A stretch of DNA of 64,000 nucleotides from CBDAQR01 sp965199055 (GCA_965199055.1 CBDAQR010000004.1:806001-870000); one strand, 5' to 3'. Positions 43,699 through 52,207 are shown, counted from the first letter of the stretch. The notes: generated from the sequence alone by a model not told the origin. Translations and numbers: made by a program.

Positions 43699-43768
43699 CC
43701 GATTCCCACCATAAAAGCATCGCAATCTCCCCGTTTAATAACACTCAGCAACCCACAAGGAGACTGCA

Positions 43769-44473
43769 ATGAAAATTTCAACAATCGCAATGGCGGGCCT
43801 GCTGGCCGCCGCAACCGTACACCCGGCCCACGCCGACGACGACTGGCTGACTACCCAACAAGGAGCAACATTCCTTGGTGCGACCGCCGTCGGCGTGGCG
43901 TTGGGTGGACCCGTGGGCATGCTGGGCGGCGCACTGCTCGGCGCCTGGTATAACGATCGGCTGGAAGATGCCGCCGCATTGCCCGCGGCTCACCACGAAC
44001 TGGCCGATACCCGCTCTGAACTGGACACTGTGAGGGCGAGCCTCGCTAGCAGTGAAGAACAATTGGCCCAGGTGCGCGAAGCCAACCTTGAGTATGCGCA
44101 ACTGGTGCTGGATCAACTACAGCTGGAAATGTTGTTCAAAACCGGTGCAACCGAGCTAACCCCAGCCGGTCACATGCGTCTTGCGACCCTGGCGGCGTTT
44201 CTGGTGGAGAATCCCGGTATTGCGATTCGCCTGGATGGTTATGCCGATCCGCGCGGCGATGCCAACTACAACCAGCAATTGTCGCTGGGCCGCGTAAGCC
44301 ACGTGGAACAAGCGCTGCAGGACTATGGTGTCGACGCCGCCCGTATTGCCAGTTTCAGTCACGGTGATAGTGAATCTGAGGCCGCTGAGGGCGATTACGA
44401 CGCCTATGCGCTCGAGCGCGCCGTTAAGATCCAGCTGAGTCAGCGCGAGAGCATGGCTGTCACACAACGGTAA
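43769..44473 (+). CDS. pdsO: Sortase-associated OmpA-like protein PdsO
   Basis: A 234-residue periplasmic/outer-membrane protein. The signal peptide is residues 1-22 (cut after PAHA). A Gly-rich hydrophobic segment (about 32-60) resembles the glycine-zipper region of such proteins. A coiled coil follows at about 75-115, then an OmpA C-terminal peptidoglycan-binding domain (LDGYADPRGDANYNQQLSLGR). It closes the sortase locus, 70 nt after the sortase gene with AAGGAG before its ATG. It may hold the sorted protein at the wall. Two hairpins and a T-run follow. Confidence 0.88.
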   Translation: MKISTIAMAGLLAAATVHPAHADDDWLTTQQGATFLGATAVGVALGGPVGMLGGALLGAWYNDRLEDAAALPAAHHELADTRSELDTVRASLASSEEQLAQVREANLEYAQLVLDQLQLEMLFKTGATELTPAGHMRLATLAAFLVENPGIAIRLDGYADPRGDANYNQQLSLGRVSHVEQALQDYGVDAARIASFSHGDSESEAAEGDYDAYALERAVKIQLSQRESMAVTQR

Positions 44474-44524
44474 TCTCACAGCGGTAATGTGATCCTACTG
44501 GCCATCCAGGCCGTATACCCCTCA

Positions 44525-44550
44525 GAGCACCCACCCCCCGAAGGGTGCTC
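44525..44550 (+). other. Stable hairpin before the terminator
   Basis: GAGCACCC (44525-44532) pairs with GGGTGCTC (44543-44550) across a 10-nt loop. No T-run follows, so it is not a terminator by itself, but it lies just before one and may protect the 3' end of the pdsO transcript. Confidence 0.6.
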
Positions 44551-44556
44551 GACCTC

Positions 44557-44586
44557 GCCCGCCCAGTGTTTTGGCGGGCTTTTTTT
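44557..44586 (+). terminator. Rho-independent terminator of the sortase locus
   Basis: Stem GCCCGCC (44557-44563)/GGCGGGC (44573-44579) with a 9-nt loop, then seven T. It ends the target-sortase-pdsO transcript. Confidence 0.9.
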
Positions 44587-44676
44587 GCCTCAAATTTCTC
44601 TTTCTGCTGAATCTGGCGTGCAGGGCCATGCCGCTGTCGCTTATGGCAATCCAGCTATCTGCGCCTGGTCCCTATT

Positions 44677-44898
44677 ATGAGCCCCATGAAAACGATGCAG
44701 TTCAGCACAGAGAGCGTCACGGTCGAGTTCACAGAATTCGAACTTATGGCCCTGGCCGCCCTGGTCGAAAGAGGGCAGCAGGGAGTGCTCCTGGAAGAGA
44801 CAAAGACGCCTGGCGACTCATCCTGTATTCGCATCGCCATCAACGAGGTGGCCGACGAATTCAGGAGCCTGCTGGGACACTTCGAGATAGCAGCGTAG
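44677..44898 (+). CDS. Small protein of unknown function (73 aa)
   Basis: A 73-residue acidic protein (start MSPMKTMQFSTESVTVEF; a second ATG at 44686 is possible). It has alternating beta-like residues at the N-terminus and a helical C-terminal half (VADEFRSLLGHFEI). It is followed 11 nt later by a second small gene with a good ribosome site, and the pair lies between two terminators. No family recognised. Confidence 0.5.
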   Translation: MSPMKTMQFSTESVTVEFTEFELMALAALVERGQQGVLLEETKTPGDSSCIRIAINEVADEFRSLLGHFEIAA

Positions 44899-44909
44899 GG
44901 AGAAACAAC

Positions 44910-45293
44910 ATGCACGAACTGGTAATGAGAATTCGCGAACCTGAAAAGTGTTACGTATTTGCCGAGAACGCGGTTCGGCGCGGACACGCAGACCTGGCCA
45001 TCCAGGCCTACCGCAGGGCGGTGGATCTGCGGGCTGAAGCCCACGAGGTGGAATCAGAAGCCGAGCTGATGGCTCTGAAGGCTTTTTACGCCTACGAAGA
45101 GGCCCTGAGCTACGGCGAGCGCAAGCGCAAGCGGGCCACCGGCACCTGGCAGATGGTCAACAAGATCGGCATTTTGCCGACACTGGAGAAAAGGCTTCAG
45201 GCCAAGGGCGTCGCTGAGCTGAAGCCCAAGCTGAAAGAATTGAATATGGAGGATTATTCCTTCGAAGCGGTTGCCCAGCAGGTGGCTGCCTAA
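44910..45293 (+). CDS. Small helical protein of unknown function (127 aa)
   Basis: A 127-residue, mostly alpha-helical protein. The first 70 residues resemble a TPR-like pair (YVFAENAVRRGHADLAIQAY with a following helix). The middle is strongly basic (GERKRKRATG) and the rest is charged helix. The ATG at 44910 has AGGGAG upstream; a longer frame from 44571 crosses the upstream gene in another register. It is cotranscribed with the 73-residue gene and followed by a terminator. It could bind nucleic acid through the basic patch, but that is a guess. Confidence 0.6.
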   Translation: MHELVMRIREPEKCYVFAENAVRRGHADLAIQAYRRAVDLRAEAHEVESEAELMALKAFYAYEEALSYGERKRKRATGTWQMVNKIGILPTLEKRLQAKGVAELKPKLKELNMEDYSFEAVAQQVAA

Positions 45294-45330
45294 AGAATCT
45301 CTGTGTGGGAGATACATGACCCCTACCCTT

Positions 45331-45360
45331 GCCCGGCAGTAGTATCGCCGGGCTTTTTTT
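45331..45360 (+). terminator. Rho-independent terminator
   Basis: Stem GCCCGGC (45331-45337)/GCCGGGC (45347-45353) with a 9-nt loop, then seven T. It ends the two-gene unit 44677-45293. Confidence 0.9.
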
Positions 45361-45362
45361 GC

Positions 45363-46070
45363 CTACAAAATACGCAGGATGCCCACCAGCGATACGGTGA
45401 GCAGTGCCAGGCCCATGACTCGAAAGAACAGGGCCGTGTCTGAGCGCAGGGCATAATCGTGAAAGCGCAAACCGATCACGTGTCCTACCGCTGCACAGGG
45501 CAGTAGCCAGAGGTGATGTGCCCACTGCATATCGACCCCCGCCCAGACAAACGCAGCCAGTTTTACGGCTACGAGAATAAACCAGAGTGCGAACAGGGTG
45601 TCGCGGAGCTGCTCTTTGGGCACCTGGCTGGCCGCCACGGGTACCACCAGCGGTGCGGCGATCAGCGAGGTGCCGCTGACGTAACCACTAATCGCCAGCA
45701 GTATCCCATCGACATATCGGTTATTGCTCTTCAGGGGACGGTTCAGGATGTAACTGATCGAGTAGATCGACACGATCACGAATATAAAGCCGCTGATGAT
45801 CGATGCGGGGAGGGTAATGACCCCAAACACCCCAATGGCTTTGGGGATGGCCATTATCAGCAAGGCCCTCTTTAAAAAGGGCCAGTTAACCGTGGTGGCG
45901 CTGTGGTCACTGCGATGACTCTGGTAGACCGTCAGTGAGGAGAAGATCAGCAGGTGAACAGCAATAATGGGCAGAAATACCAGCGGCTGATTCAGCACCA
46001 ACAGCAGGAAGGGCAGGGTTAGTACCGCGCCGCCAAAGCCGAGCCCCGAGCGCACGAAACCGCCCCACAC
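45363..46070 (-). CDS. TauE/SafE-family anion permease
   Basis: A polytopic protein of about 235 residues with the TauE/SafE pattern: a Gly-rich loop (VRSGLGFGGAVLTLP) after the first helix and a second similar repeat (GYVSGTSLIAAPLVV). It probably exports sulfite or a small organosulfur or carboxylate anion. The start is uncertain. GTG 46070 falls in the middle of the first helix, yet the open frame continues upstream (LLYWQYAVIALLF) with no ATG, GTG or TTG until it enters the MAPEG gene. The true start may be non-standard. Confidence 0.75.
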   Translation of the reverse strand: MWGGFVRSGLGFGGAVLTLPFLLLVLNQPLVFLPIIAVHLLIFSSLTVYQSHRSDHSATTVNWPFLKRALLIMAIPKAIGVFGVITLPASIISGFIFVIVSIYSISYILNRPLKSNNRYVDGILLAISGYVSGTSLIAAPLVVPVAASQVPKEQLRDTLFALWFILVAVKLAAFVWAGVDMQWAHHLWLLPCAAVGHVIGLRFHDYALRSDTALFFRVMGLALLTVSLVGILRIL

Positions 46071-46114
46071 GAACAGCAGGGCGATAACGGCATACTGCCA
46101 GTAAAGGAGGTCTG

Positions 46115-46519
46115 TCAGCCGAGAACGTCCATCAGTATCCAGATGGGAGCGACCAGATACACCGCCATCGTCATGAACATACCGGCGGGACGGCAGAAGA
46201 AGGGGCCTATTTCAGTCAAACCCACGTAGTGCAACATGCGGCCCACCAGCAGCAGTGCGCACAAGGCGTGGAGCCAGGTGTCACTGGCGCCGAGAATTTC
46301 CATCAATACCAGCATTACGATGGCAATCGGTACGGTCTCAACAAAGTTGCCATGGCCGCGGATGCGACGAATCAACTCGGCGTCACCGCCATCGCCGATA
46401 TTGATATTGTTTTTGATCCGATACCCGCCGACGCGCAAGGTCATTGGAAAAAACAGTAAGCCCAGAAGGGCGATGTAAATCGGCGTTATCGACAGGAGAT
46501 TGATATTGGGCATTTCCAT
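46115..46519 (-). CDS. MAPEG-family membrane protein
   Basis: A 134-residue protein with four predicted membrane helices and the family motif RGHGNFVETVP (about 55-65). MAPEG proteins include microsomal glutathione transferases. Bacterial ones are often annotated as inner-membrane glutathione-linked enzymes of unknown substrate. I start at ATG 46519 (MEMPNINLLS) with GAGG about 10 nt before; the ORF back to 46591 adds a basic, non-helical stretch. It is directly upstream of the TauE gene on the same strand. Confidence 0.8.
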   Translation of the reverse strand: MEMPNINLLSITPIYIALLGLLFFPMTLRVGGYRIKNNINIGDGGDAELIRRIRGHGNFVETVPIAIVMLVLMEILGASDTWLHALCALLLVGRMLHYVGLTEIGPFFCRPAGMFMTMAVYLVAPIWILMDVLG

Positions 46520-46640
46520 GGGCGGGCGTCCTCTTTGTTCTGGTTTTGTTCTACGGCTCAATATACGTAACCGAACCCGTATTGCAATCATGTGCCGCTG
46601 TGCATTTTAATGGTGCACTTTCGACAAAAAGGCACAAAAC

Positions 46641-48512
46641 ATGGCTGAAGCAATCTGGGATACATTGATTCAGGACGCTCTGGTTTTCGACGGCAGCGGC
46701 GGTACGCCGCAGCAGGTAGATGTTGCCGTCAAAGATGGCAAGGTCGTTGCCAAGGGGTCTGTGCTGGCACCGGAGATGGCCAGCGAAGTGATAAACGCCC
46801 ACGGCAAGTGGTTGATGCCTGGCCTGTTGGATATACATACGCACCTGGACCTCGAGGTCGACGTGGAGCCCACCCTGCCAGAGGCAGTGCGCCATGGGAC
46901 TACCACGGTGCTGGTGGGTAACTGCAGCCTGGGTACCTGTTTTGGCACTCAGCGTGAAAATGGCCAGGACCCCATTATCGATTGCTTCACGCGCGTGGAG
47001 AATATTCCCAAGCCGATCCTGGCAAAAGCGGCGGAGAAGATCACCTGGGATAACACCGCCGATTACATGGACCACTTCGACGAGATTCCACTGGGTCCCA
47101 ATGTCGCTACCTTTGTGCCCCATTCCATGCTGCGCGTAGAAGTGATGGGGCTGCAGGAATCGGTGAGTCGTGCCCCCACAGAGGCAGAGCTGCAAAAAAT
47201 GTGCGACCTGTTATCCGAGGCGCTGGACCAGGGCTATATGGGCCTGAGTACCGATGGGCTGCCGTTCCATTACCTCTCTAATGATCCGAATACCGACAAG
47301 CGTATTCCCACCCAGTTCGCCAGTTATGCCGAGATGAAGCGGCTACTGCAGGTGGTGCGCGACAAAGGGAAGGTCTGGCAGACCACGCCGATCATCGAGA
47401 AGCGTATTAAGGCATTTAAGTATTTCTCGCTAACCAGCGGGCGTCTGCATGGCAAACCGCTCAAAACCTCGGCGCTGTCCGCGATGGAGTTTGCGCTGAT
47501 GCCCAAGGGCTCCAATGCCTTCCTCGGCTTTGCCAAGCTGATGAACAGCAAACTGTTTAAAGGCAACATCCACTTTCAGGCGCTGGGTACCAATTTCCGG
47601 GTCTGGTCTGACGGAATTGTCAGCCCGCTGTACGAGGAGTTGCCCTCTACCTGTCAGCTAATCGCTAAAGAGTATGTCGATAGGGAAGGGCGCATGGCCC
47701 TGCTCAACGATCCGACCTGGATCGAGCAGTTCCGCCACGATTGGTGGGAAGGTCGCCGCGGCTGGAACCTGTCGCATCTCAAGACCAAGTTGGGCGCGCC
47801 TGACAACCTGGTTATTCGCGAATTCCACATGATGGTATTCGACGGAGCGCCGGTCGGTGATTGGGACGGTGAAAGCTTTGAGCAGGTGTTCGACCGACTG
47901 AAACGCTATCAGGGCGGCGACGCCAGCGCTGCGCGTAACGAAGCGGAGCAAGCCGCGTTCGACAAGTTCCCCGCAGCGATCGATGATGAAGCTGATTTCA
48001 TGATGTCGTTGATGCGTGAGTACGACAAGGATTTTCGCTACTGGGTGGATGTTGGCAACGTCGGTAATCGGGCCACGCTGGATCTATTGCTGCATGAGAA
48101 CACAATGCCAGGGTTCAATGATTCGGGTGCACACATTACTAACATGGCGTTCTTCGACGGCAATCTGGGCGCCCTGAAACGCGCTCAGGAGCGTGATCTG
48201 GCCACCGTGTCGCGAGTGGTCCAGCGCCTGACCTCTGAGCCCGCAGAGTTCTTCGGTCTCGATGTCGGCTCGCTGGAAATTGGTGCCCAGGCCGATATGG
48301 TGATCATCGACCCCGAAGCCCTGGCGCAGCACGAGTGTGATCCCAACCGTCATTTTGAGTACCGCGAGATTTTTGATCACAAGCAGATGGTGAATCGCTC
48401 TGATGGCGTGGTCGACCGCGTATTCATTAACGGCACCACCGTATGGGAAGGCACCGAGTTCGCATCTGACTTTGGTACGGCCCCGGTAGGGCGAGCGCTG
48501 CGGGCTGCCTAG
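46641..48512 (+). CDS. N-acyl-D-amino-acid deacylase-like amidohydrolase
   Basis: A 623-residue amidohydrolase. The metal-binding HxH is His66/His68 in DIHTHLD. A VGNCSLGTCFG stretch near residue 95 carries a Cys at the position where D-aminoacylases have a metal ligand. The late Asp is in FNDSGAHITNM. The C-terminal composite beta-domain (VDRVFINGTTVWEG) is typical. The nearest known activity is release of free D-amino acids from N-acyl-D-amino acids, which would feed the D-amino-acid operon elsewhere in this window, but the substrate is not proven and imidazolonepropionase- or D-hydantoinase-type chemistry is possible. Confidence 0.78.
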   Translation: MAEAIWDTLIQDALVFDGSGGTPQQVDVAVKDGKVVAKGSVLAPEMASEVINAHGKWLMPGLLDIHTHLDLEVDVEPTLPEAVRHGTTTVLVGNCSLGTCFGTQRENGQDPIIDCFTRVENIPKPILAKAAEKITWDNTADYMDHFDEIPLGPNVATFVPHSMLRVEVMGLQESVSRAPTEAELQKMCDLLSEALDQGYMGLSTDGLPFHYLSNDPNTDKRIPTQFASYAEMKRLLQVVRDKGKVWQTTPIIEKRIKAFKYFSLTSGRLHGKPLKTSALSAMEFALMPKGSNAFLGFAKLMNSKLFKGNIHFQALGTNFRVWSDGIVSPLYEELPSTCQLIAKEYVDREGRMALLNDPTWIEQFRHDWWEGRRGWNLSHLKTKLGAPDNLVIREFHMMVFDGAPVGDWDGESFEQVFDRLKRYQGGDASAARNEAEQAAFDKFPAAIDDEADFMMSLMREYDKDFRYWVDVGNVGNRATLDLLLHENTMPGFNDSGAHITNMAFFDGNLGALKRAQERDLATVSRVVQRLTSEPAEFFGLDVGSLEIGAQADMVIIDPEALAQHECDPNRHFEYREIFDHKQMVNRSDGVVDRVFINGTTVWEGTEFASDFGTAPVGRALRAA

Positions 48513-48534
48513 CTGGCCGCACCTAGCCGGCCGC

Positions 48535-49254
48535 CTAGACGTACCTTACCGCGCCGCCGTCGATGCGGATGTTTTGTCCGTTGATATAGGCGGCGCGCTC
48601 ACTGCAAATAAACGCCACCAGATCAGCCACTTCCTCGCGTCGTGCCATGCGCCCGCAGGGGTTAGGGAAATCGCGCTCGGTGGCTAATTGTTCCCAGTCG
48701 TCTTCTGCTAACCCTTTCTTTTTTGCGAGGCCGCGATAACCGGCCTCCACCTCTTCGGTGTGTATTAAGCCCGGTGACACGGTGTTCACGGTAATGCCAG
48801 TGCCGCTGAGTTCCTTGGCCAGGCTAACGCCCAGGGTCGCCAGTGCACCCTTGGCAGCATAGTAGGCGGGCATGATGTTGTTGGGTTGATGGGAACCGAT
48901 GGTGCCGAGATTCACGATACGCCCCCAGCCTCTGTTGCTCATGCCAGGGGCAAGCCCCTGTGCCAGTCGCGCCGCGCTGAGCAGATTCACCTGGTACATT
49001 TCCAGCCATTTTGCCTCGTCGGTGTCGCTCCACTTGTGGCGATTGGCAAGGCCATAGTTATTGACCAGGATATCGACTGAATCCACCGCCTCGAGTAGTG
49101 CATTGCAACCGCTCTCGCTGGCGATGTCATACTCGTTGATGTCGTGGCGAAACACTCTCGCGCCCTCGGCCTCGAGTGTATTGGCTATAATCTCTCCCGT
49201 GCCGCGCGTCGCCCCGGTGACGAGCGCCGTTTTATCCTTGAGTTCCAGGTCCAT
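48535..49254 (-). CDS. SDR oxidoreductase with Thr in place of the catalytic Ser
   Basis: A 239-residue SDR. It has the cofactor loop TGATRGTG, NNYG at about 86 and the YxxxK pair in YYAAKGAL. The residue 13 before the Tyr, normally Ser, is Thr in NLGTIGS. Thr can replace Ser in some SDRs, so it may still be active. The N-terminus begins MDLELKDKTALVTG at 49254 behind AGAGG; the longer ORF from 49269 has no ribosome site. It is divergent from the NfeD-like gene. Substrate unknown. Confidence 0.8.
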   Translation of the reverse strand: MDLELKDKTALVTGATRGTGEIIANTLEAEGARVFRHDINEYDIASESGCNALLEAVDSVDILVNNYGLANRHKWSDTDEAKWLEMYQVNLLSAARLAQGLAPGMSNRGWGRIVNLGTIGSHQPNNIMPAYYAAKGALATLGVSLAKELSGTGITVNTVSPGLIHTEEVEAGYRGLAKKKGLAEDDWEQLATERDFPNPCGRMARREEVADLVAFICSERAAYINGQNIRIDGGAVRYV

Positions 49255-49279
49255 CGTATACCTCTGCAAAACGAGACTT

Positions 49280-49285
49280 TATAAT
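49280..49285 (+). promoter_or_regulatory. Perfect TATAAT -10 element before the NfeD-like gene
   Basis: TATAAT at 49280-49285 is the sigma-70 consensus. The start codon at 49295 lies about where transcription would begin, so the mRNA may be leaderless or nearly so. No good -35 element is visible at 16-18 nt upstream. Confidence 0.5.
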
Positions 49286-49294
49286 ACGCCCGCT

Positions 49295-50257
49295 GTGACT
49301 TTCTCGATAGACATACCGTTCCACTATTGGATGATCCTGGGTCTCGTGTTCTGGGTGGCGGATCTATTCCGCATGGCGCGGATCACCAAGCCCCTCACGG
49401 TGTCGTCCATATTGACCGGCGTGGTGGTATACGCCTTTCCCGATATGCCTTGGTGGCAGCAGTTGTCCATTAATGTCGCGCTGTTTGGGATTAGCGGCGT
49501 CTATTACCTGCGTAAGCTCGCACCCATCGAAGGTGCAGGTCAGGCGGTGCGCAAGGTGGAAGAAAGTAGCATGGCTGCCAACCTCGTGGGCACCAAAGTG
49601 AGCCTCACCCAGCCCTTGTACCCCGGCAATAGTAAGCTGGAAGTGAATGGGCGCTTTTGGAAGGTGTCCGCCAGCCGCGACTTCCCCACAGGCAGTGTGG
49701 TGGAGGTTGTCGGTTACAGCGGCAATACCCTTGAAGTCGTCGGTTCCAGTGTGACGCGCTATGGGCAGGTCGCCGAGGATCGGGTTCATGGCGAAACGGT
49801 GCCGTTGGACGAGTATGAGCGCGATGACAAGGTAGAGCGGGAATACGGCGAGCCCAATTTTGATTACTGGCGCTTGTTTCAGGAGGCGCTGCAGGAGCAT
49901 CGCAAACTGCCGCTGGTATACGCCTATCACGTTCTCAGTGGTCTCAAGGGAATGCGCCTGCACGATGCGCGCGAGTCGCTGAACACCTACACGCTGGCGC
50001 TCTACGATACCAACCGACCCGGTGAGTACCTGAATCTTCAGAAGCAGATGTACTCGCAGTCTCGCATATACAGTTTCCTGTATATGAACGGTAAGTGGAC
50101 TGGACGCGACAGCGATAAGTTTGAAGAAGAAATTAACGATTTGATCGCCGCGCTACATAGCGAATGGGCGGTGAGATACCGCGGCACGATCAATGCAGCA
50201 ACGGTCTTGCGTGCCGTGATGATGATCCGCAAACAGCAGGTCGAACCCGACAAATAA
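49295..50257 (+). CDS. NfeD-like membrane protein with OB-fold domain
   Basis: A 320-residue protein. It has a short membrane region (about 10-65), then an NfeD C-terminal OB-fold (about 95-150, VGTKVSLTQPLYPGNSKLEV and FPTGSVVEVVGYSGNTLEV). A C-terminal region of about 165 residues rich in charged and aromatic residues has no clear family. NfeD proteins partner with slipins in membrane quality control, but no slipin gene is nearby. I use GTG 49295 because the first helix begins there and a TATAAT lies just upstream. Confidence 0.72.
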   Translation: MTFSIDIPFHYWMILGLVFWVADLFRMARITKPLTVSSILTGVVVYAFPDMPWWQQLSINVALFGISGVYYLRKLAPIEGAGQAVRKVEESSMAANLVGTKVSLTQPLYPGNSKLEVNGRFWKVSASRDFPTGSVVEVVGYSGNTLEVVGSSVTRYGQVAEDRVHGETVPLDEYERDDKVEREYGEPNFDYWRLFQEALQEHRKLPLVYAYHVLSGLKGMRLHDARESLNTYTLALYDTNRPGEYLNLQKQMYSQSRIYSFLYMNGKWTGRDSDKFEEEINDLIAALHSEWAVRYRGTINAATVLRAVMMIRKQQVEPDK

Positions 50258-50310
50258 ACCCTCCTTTCACAACATTGGCGCCGCGGGACACCACCGTGGC
50301 GGGCCCGATC

Positions 50311-51036
50311 ATGTCTGCAAAACCGTGTATTTCCGACAATACACGCATGGACAACTACATCTACCAAATGATTCACGGACACATCGTCGTTAACCTGCGA
50401 GGTCGACCCTGTGTGCTGGATACTGGCTGCCCCGTTAGCCTTGGCCAGTATCCGATTAGTGTTTGTGGGGTGGAGTATGAGGTCCACGAGACGTATCTCG
50501 ATATCAGTTGCGAGTCGCTCTCACGCGAGATCGGCCTGCCCATCGAAGGTGTGATTGGGGCCGATATAATTCGCGCCTACTCGGTGGGGGTTTATCCGAC
50601 GGAGCAACTGGTGCAGTTCGATGAAAATCCAGCAGAAGGCGCCATCGTCATTCCTATCGACAATTTCATGGGTGTACCCATTCTGCGCTTTGGTTTTAAC
50701 GACCAGGTGTTGCCAGCCTTCTTTGACACGGGATCGCCCCTGTCCTATTTGTTGCCGCGCTATCTGGAAGGACTCGAGCCGGAATACACTCAGGAAGAGT
50801 ATTACCCGCTCATTGGAAACTTTCTTACGACCGTGTATCGACTACCCGTTGTTATTGGTGGAGAGACCCGCAATCTGCGCTTCGGCTCCATGCCTGAGGA
50901 ATTGCGTGGCGTTGCCGATGCAGGTGGTGTCAGCGCGATGTTGGGCACCGAACTACTCAAGCATTTTGGTATGTGCCTGTCGATTCGCGATCGCGTTTTG
51001 AAGCTGGATGCGCCCTTTAGCAAGGCGGTGGCGTAA
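50311..51036 (+). CDS. Retropepsin-like aspartic protease with two DTG motifs in one chain
   Basis: A protein of about 240 residues with two Asp-Thr-Gly motifs about 110 residues apart: VLDTGCPVSL and FFDTGSPLSYL. Each is followed by a hydrophobic-hydrophobic-Gly pattern (VIGADIIRAYSV; MLGTELLKHFG). This looks like a tandem-duplicated retropepsin fold acting as a single chain. The start is uncertain: ATG 50311 or ATG 50347 (MDNYIYQM), neither with a strong ribosome site. There is no clear signal peptide. Substrate unknown. Confidence 0.7.
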   Translation: MSAKPCISDNTRMDNYIYQMIHGHIVVNLRGRPCVLDTGCPVSLGQYPISVCGVEYEVHETYLDISCESLSREIGLPIEGVIGADIIRAYSVGVYPTEQLVQFDENPAEGAIVIPIDNFMGVPILRFGFNDQVLPAFFDTGSPLSYLLPRYLEGLEPEYTQEEYYPLIGNFLTTVYRLPVVIGGETRNLRFGSMPEELRGVADAGGVSAMLGTELLKHFGMCLSIRDRVLKLDAPFSKAVA

Positions 51037-51062
51037 CTCAAGCCGCTCTCAGTTTGAGCATA

Positions 51063-51091
51063 TTGCGTAAACCGCCGCCAGTTTTCATAAT
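51063..51091 (+). promoter_or_regulatory. Sigma-70 type promoter for the old yellow enzyme gene
   Basis: TTGCGT (51063-51068) and CATAAT (51086-51091) with a 17-nt spacer, 34 nt before the ATG at 51125. It lies in the only gap (88 nt) upstream of this gene. Confidence 0.6.
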
Positions 51092-51124
51092 GAGCGCCCT
51101 CCATTAATACCACTGGAAAGAGCA

Positions 51125-52201
51125 ATGAATGGACTCTTTGATCCGATGAGCTTCAAGAGCGATAAATCCATGAAGAATCGCTTCATGCTGGCGCCGTTAA
51201 CCAATCTGCAAAGCCACGAAGATGGGACTCTGTCTGATGACGAGTATCGTTGGTTGACCATGCGTGCGCAGGGCGGCTTCGGCCTGACCATGACCTGTGC
51301 CTCTCACGTACAGGCCGCGGGTCTCGGTTTCCCGGGTCAGTTGGGCTGCTTCTCCGACGACCATATAGAGGGCCTGACCCGATTGGCTGCCGGCATTAAG
51401 TCAGAGGGCAGTGTGGCGATTATCCAATTGCACCATGCGGGCATGCGCTCTGAGGAAGATGCCATTGGCGAGAAACCCCACTGTCCCAGCGACAATGAAG
51501 AAACCGGTGCTCGGGGAATCAGTCATGAAGAGGTACTCAAATTACGCGATGATTTCATTGCGGCGGCTGTTCGTGCTGAGCAGTCGGGCTTTGACGGTGT
51601 TGAGCTACACGGTGCTCATGGTTACATGCTCGCACAATTTTTGAGCCCTACCATTAACCAGCGCGACGACGAGTACGGTGGATCGCTGGAGAATCGCTGC
51701 CGGCTCGTGCTGGAGATTATCGATGGTATTCGACAGAGGTGTGCCCCGGACTTTGTGTTGGGGGTGCGTTTGTCACCAGAGCGCTTCGACATTCGTCTGA
51801 GCGAGATGCGAGAGTTTGCTCAGCAACTCATGAGCGAAGGCAAGATCGATTTTCTGGACATGTCGCTATGGGACTCGTTCAAAGAGCCGGCAGAAGAGGG
51901 CTTTGAGGGTAAAACCTTGCTCCAGTGCTTTACCGAGCTGGATCGCGGCGATGTTCTGTTGGGCACTGCTGGCAAGATACGCACGCCCCAGGATGCACAG
52001 CGCTGTGTGGATGCCGGCGCGGACTTCGTGATGTTGGGTAGGGCGGCCATTCTTCATCATGACTTCCCTGATCAATTGGCCGCGAACGATAGTTTTCAAC
52101 CGGTGAGTAACCCGGTCACCGCAGACTACCTGCGTAAAGAAGGCCTCGGTGAGGCGTTTGTCGCCTATATGTCGACCTGGAAGGGTTTTGTCGAAGGCTA
52201 G
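51125..52201 (+). CDS. Old yellow enzyme-family NADH:flavin oxidoreductase
   Basis: A 358-residue FMN-dependent TIM-barrel enzyme. Typical residues are LAPLTNLQSHEDG near the N-terminus, the substrate-pocket motif IQLHHAGMR (about 100), ELHGAHGYMLAQFLSP (about 160) with QRDDEYGGSLENRCR after it, and ADFVMLGRAAILHHD near the end. It reduces activated C=C bonds of enones or related compounds with NAD(P)H. It lacks the extra C-terminal domains of dienoyl-CoA reductase. Substrate unknown; an unsaturated ketone or steroid is possible given the neighbours. Confidence 0.87.
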   Translation: MNGLFDPMSFKSDKSMKNRFMLAPLTNLQSHEDGTLSDDEYRWLTMRAQGGFGLTMTCASHVQAAGLGFPGQLGCFSDDHIEGLTRLAAGIKSEGSVAIIQLHHAGMRSEEDAIGEKPHCPSDNEETGARGISHEEVLKLRDDFIAAAVRAEQSGFDGVELHGAHGYMLAQFLSPTINQRDDEYGGSLENRCRLVLEIIDGIRQRCAPDFVLGVRLSPERFDIRLSEMREFAQQLMSEGKIDFLDMSLWDSFKEPAEEGFEGKTLLQCFTELDRGDVLLGTAGKIRTPQDAQRCVDAGADFVMLGRAAILHHDFPDQLAANDSFQPVSNPVTADYLRKEGLGEAFVAYMSTWKGFVEG

Positions 52202-52207
52202 CAATAG

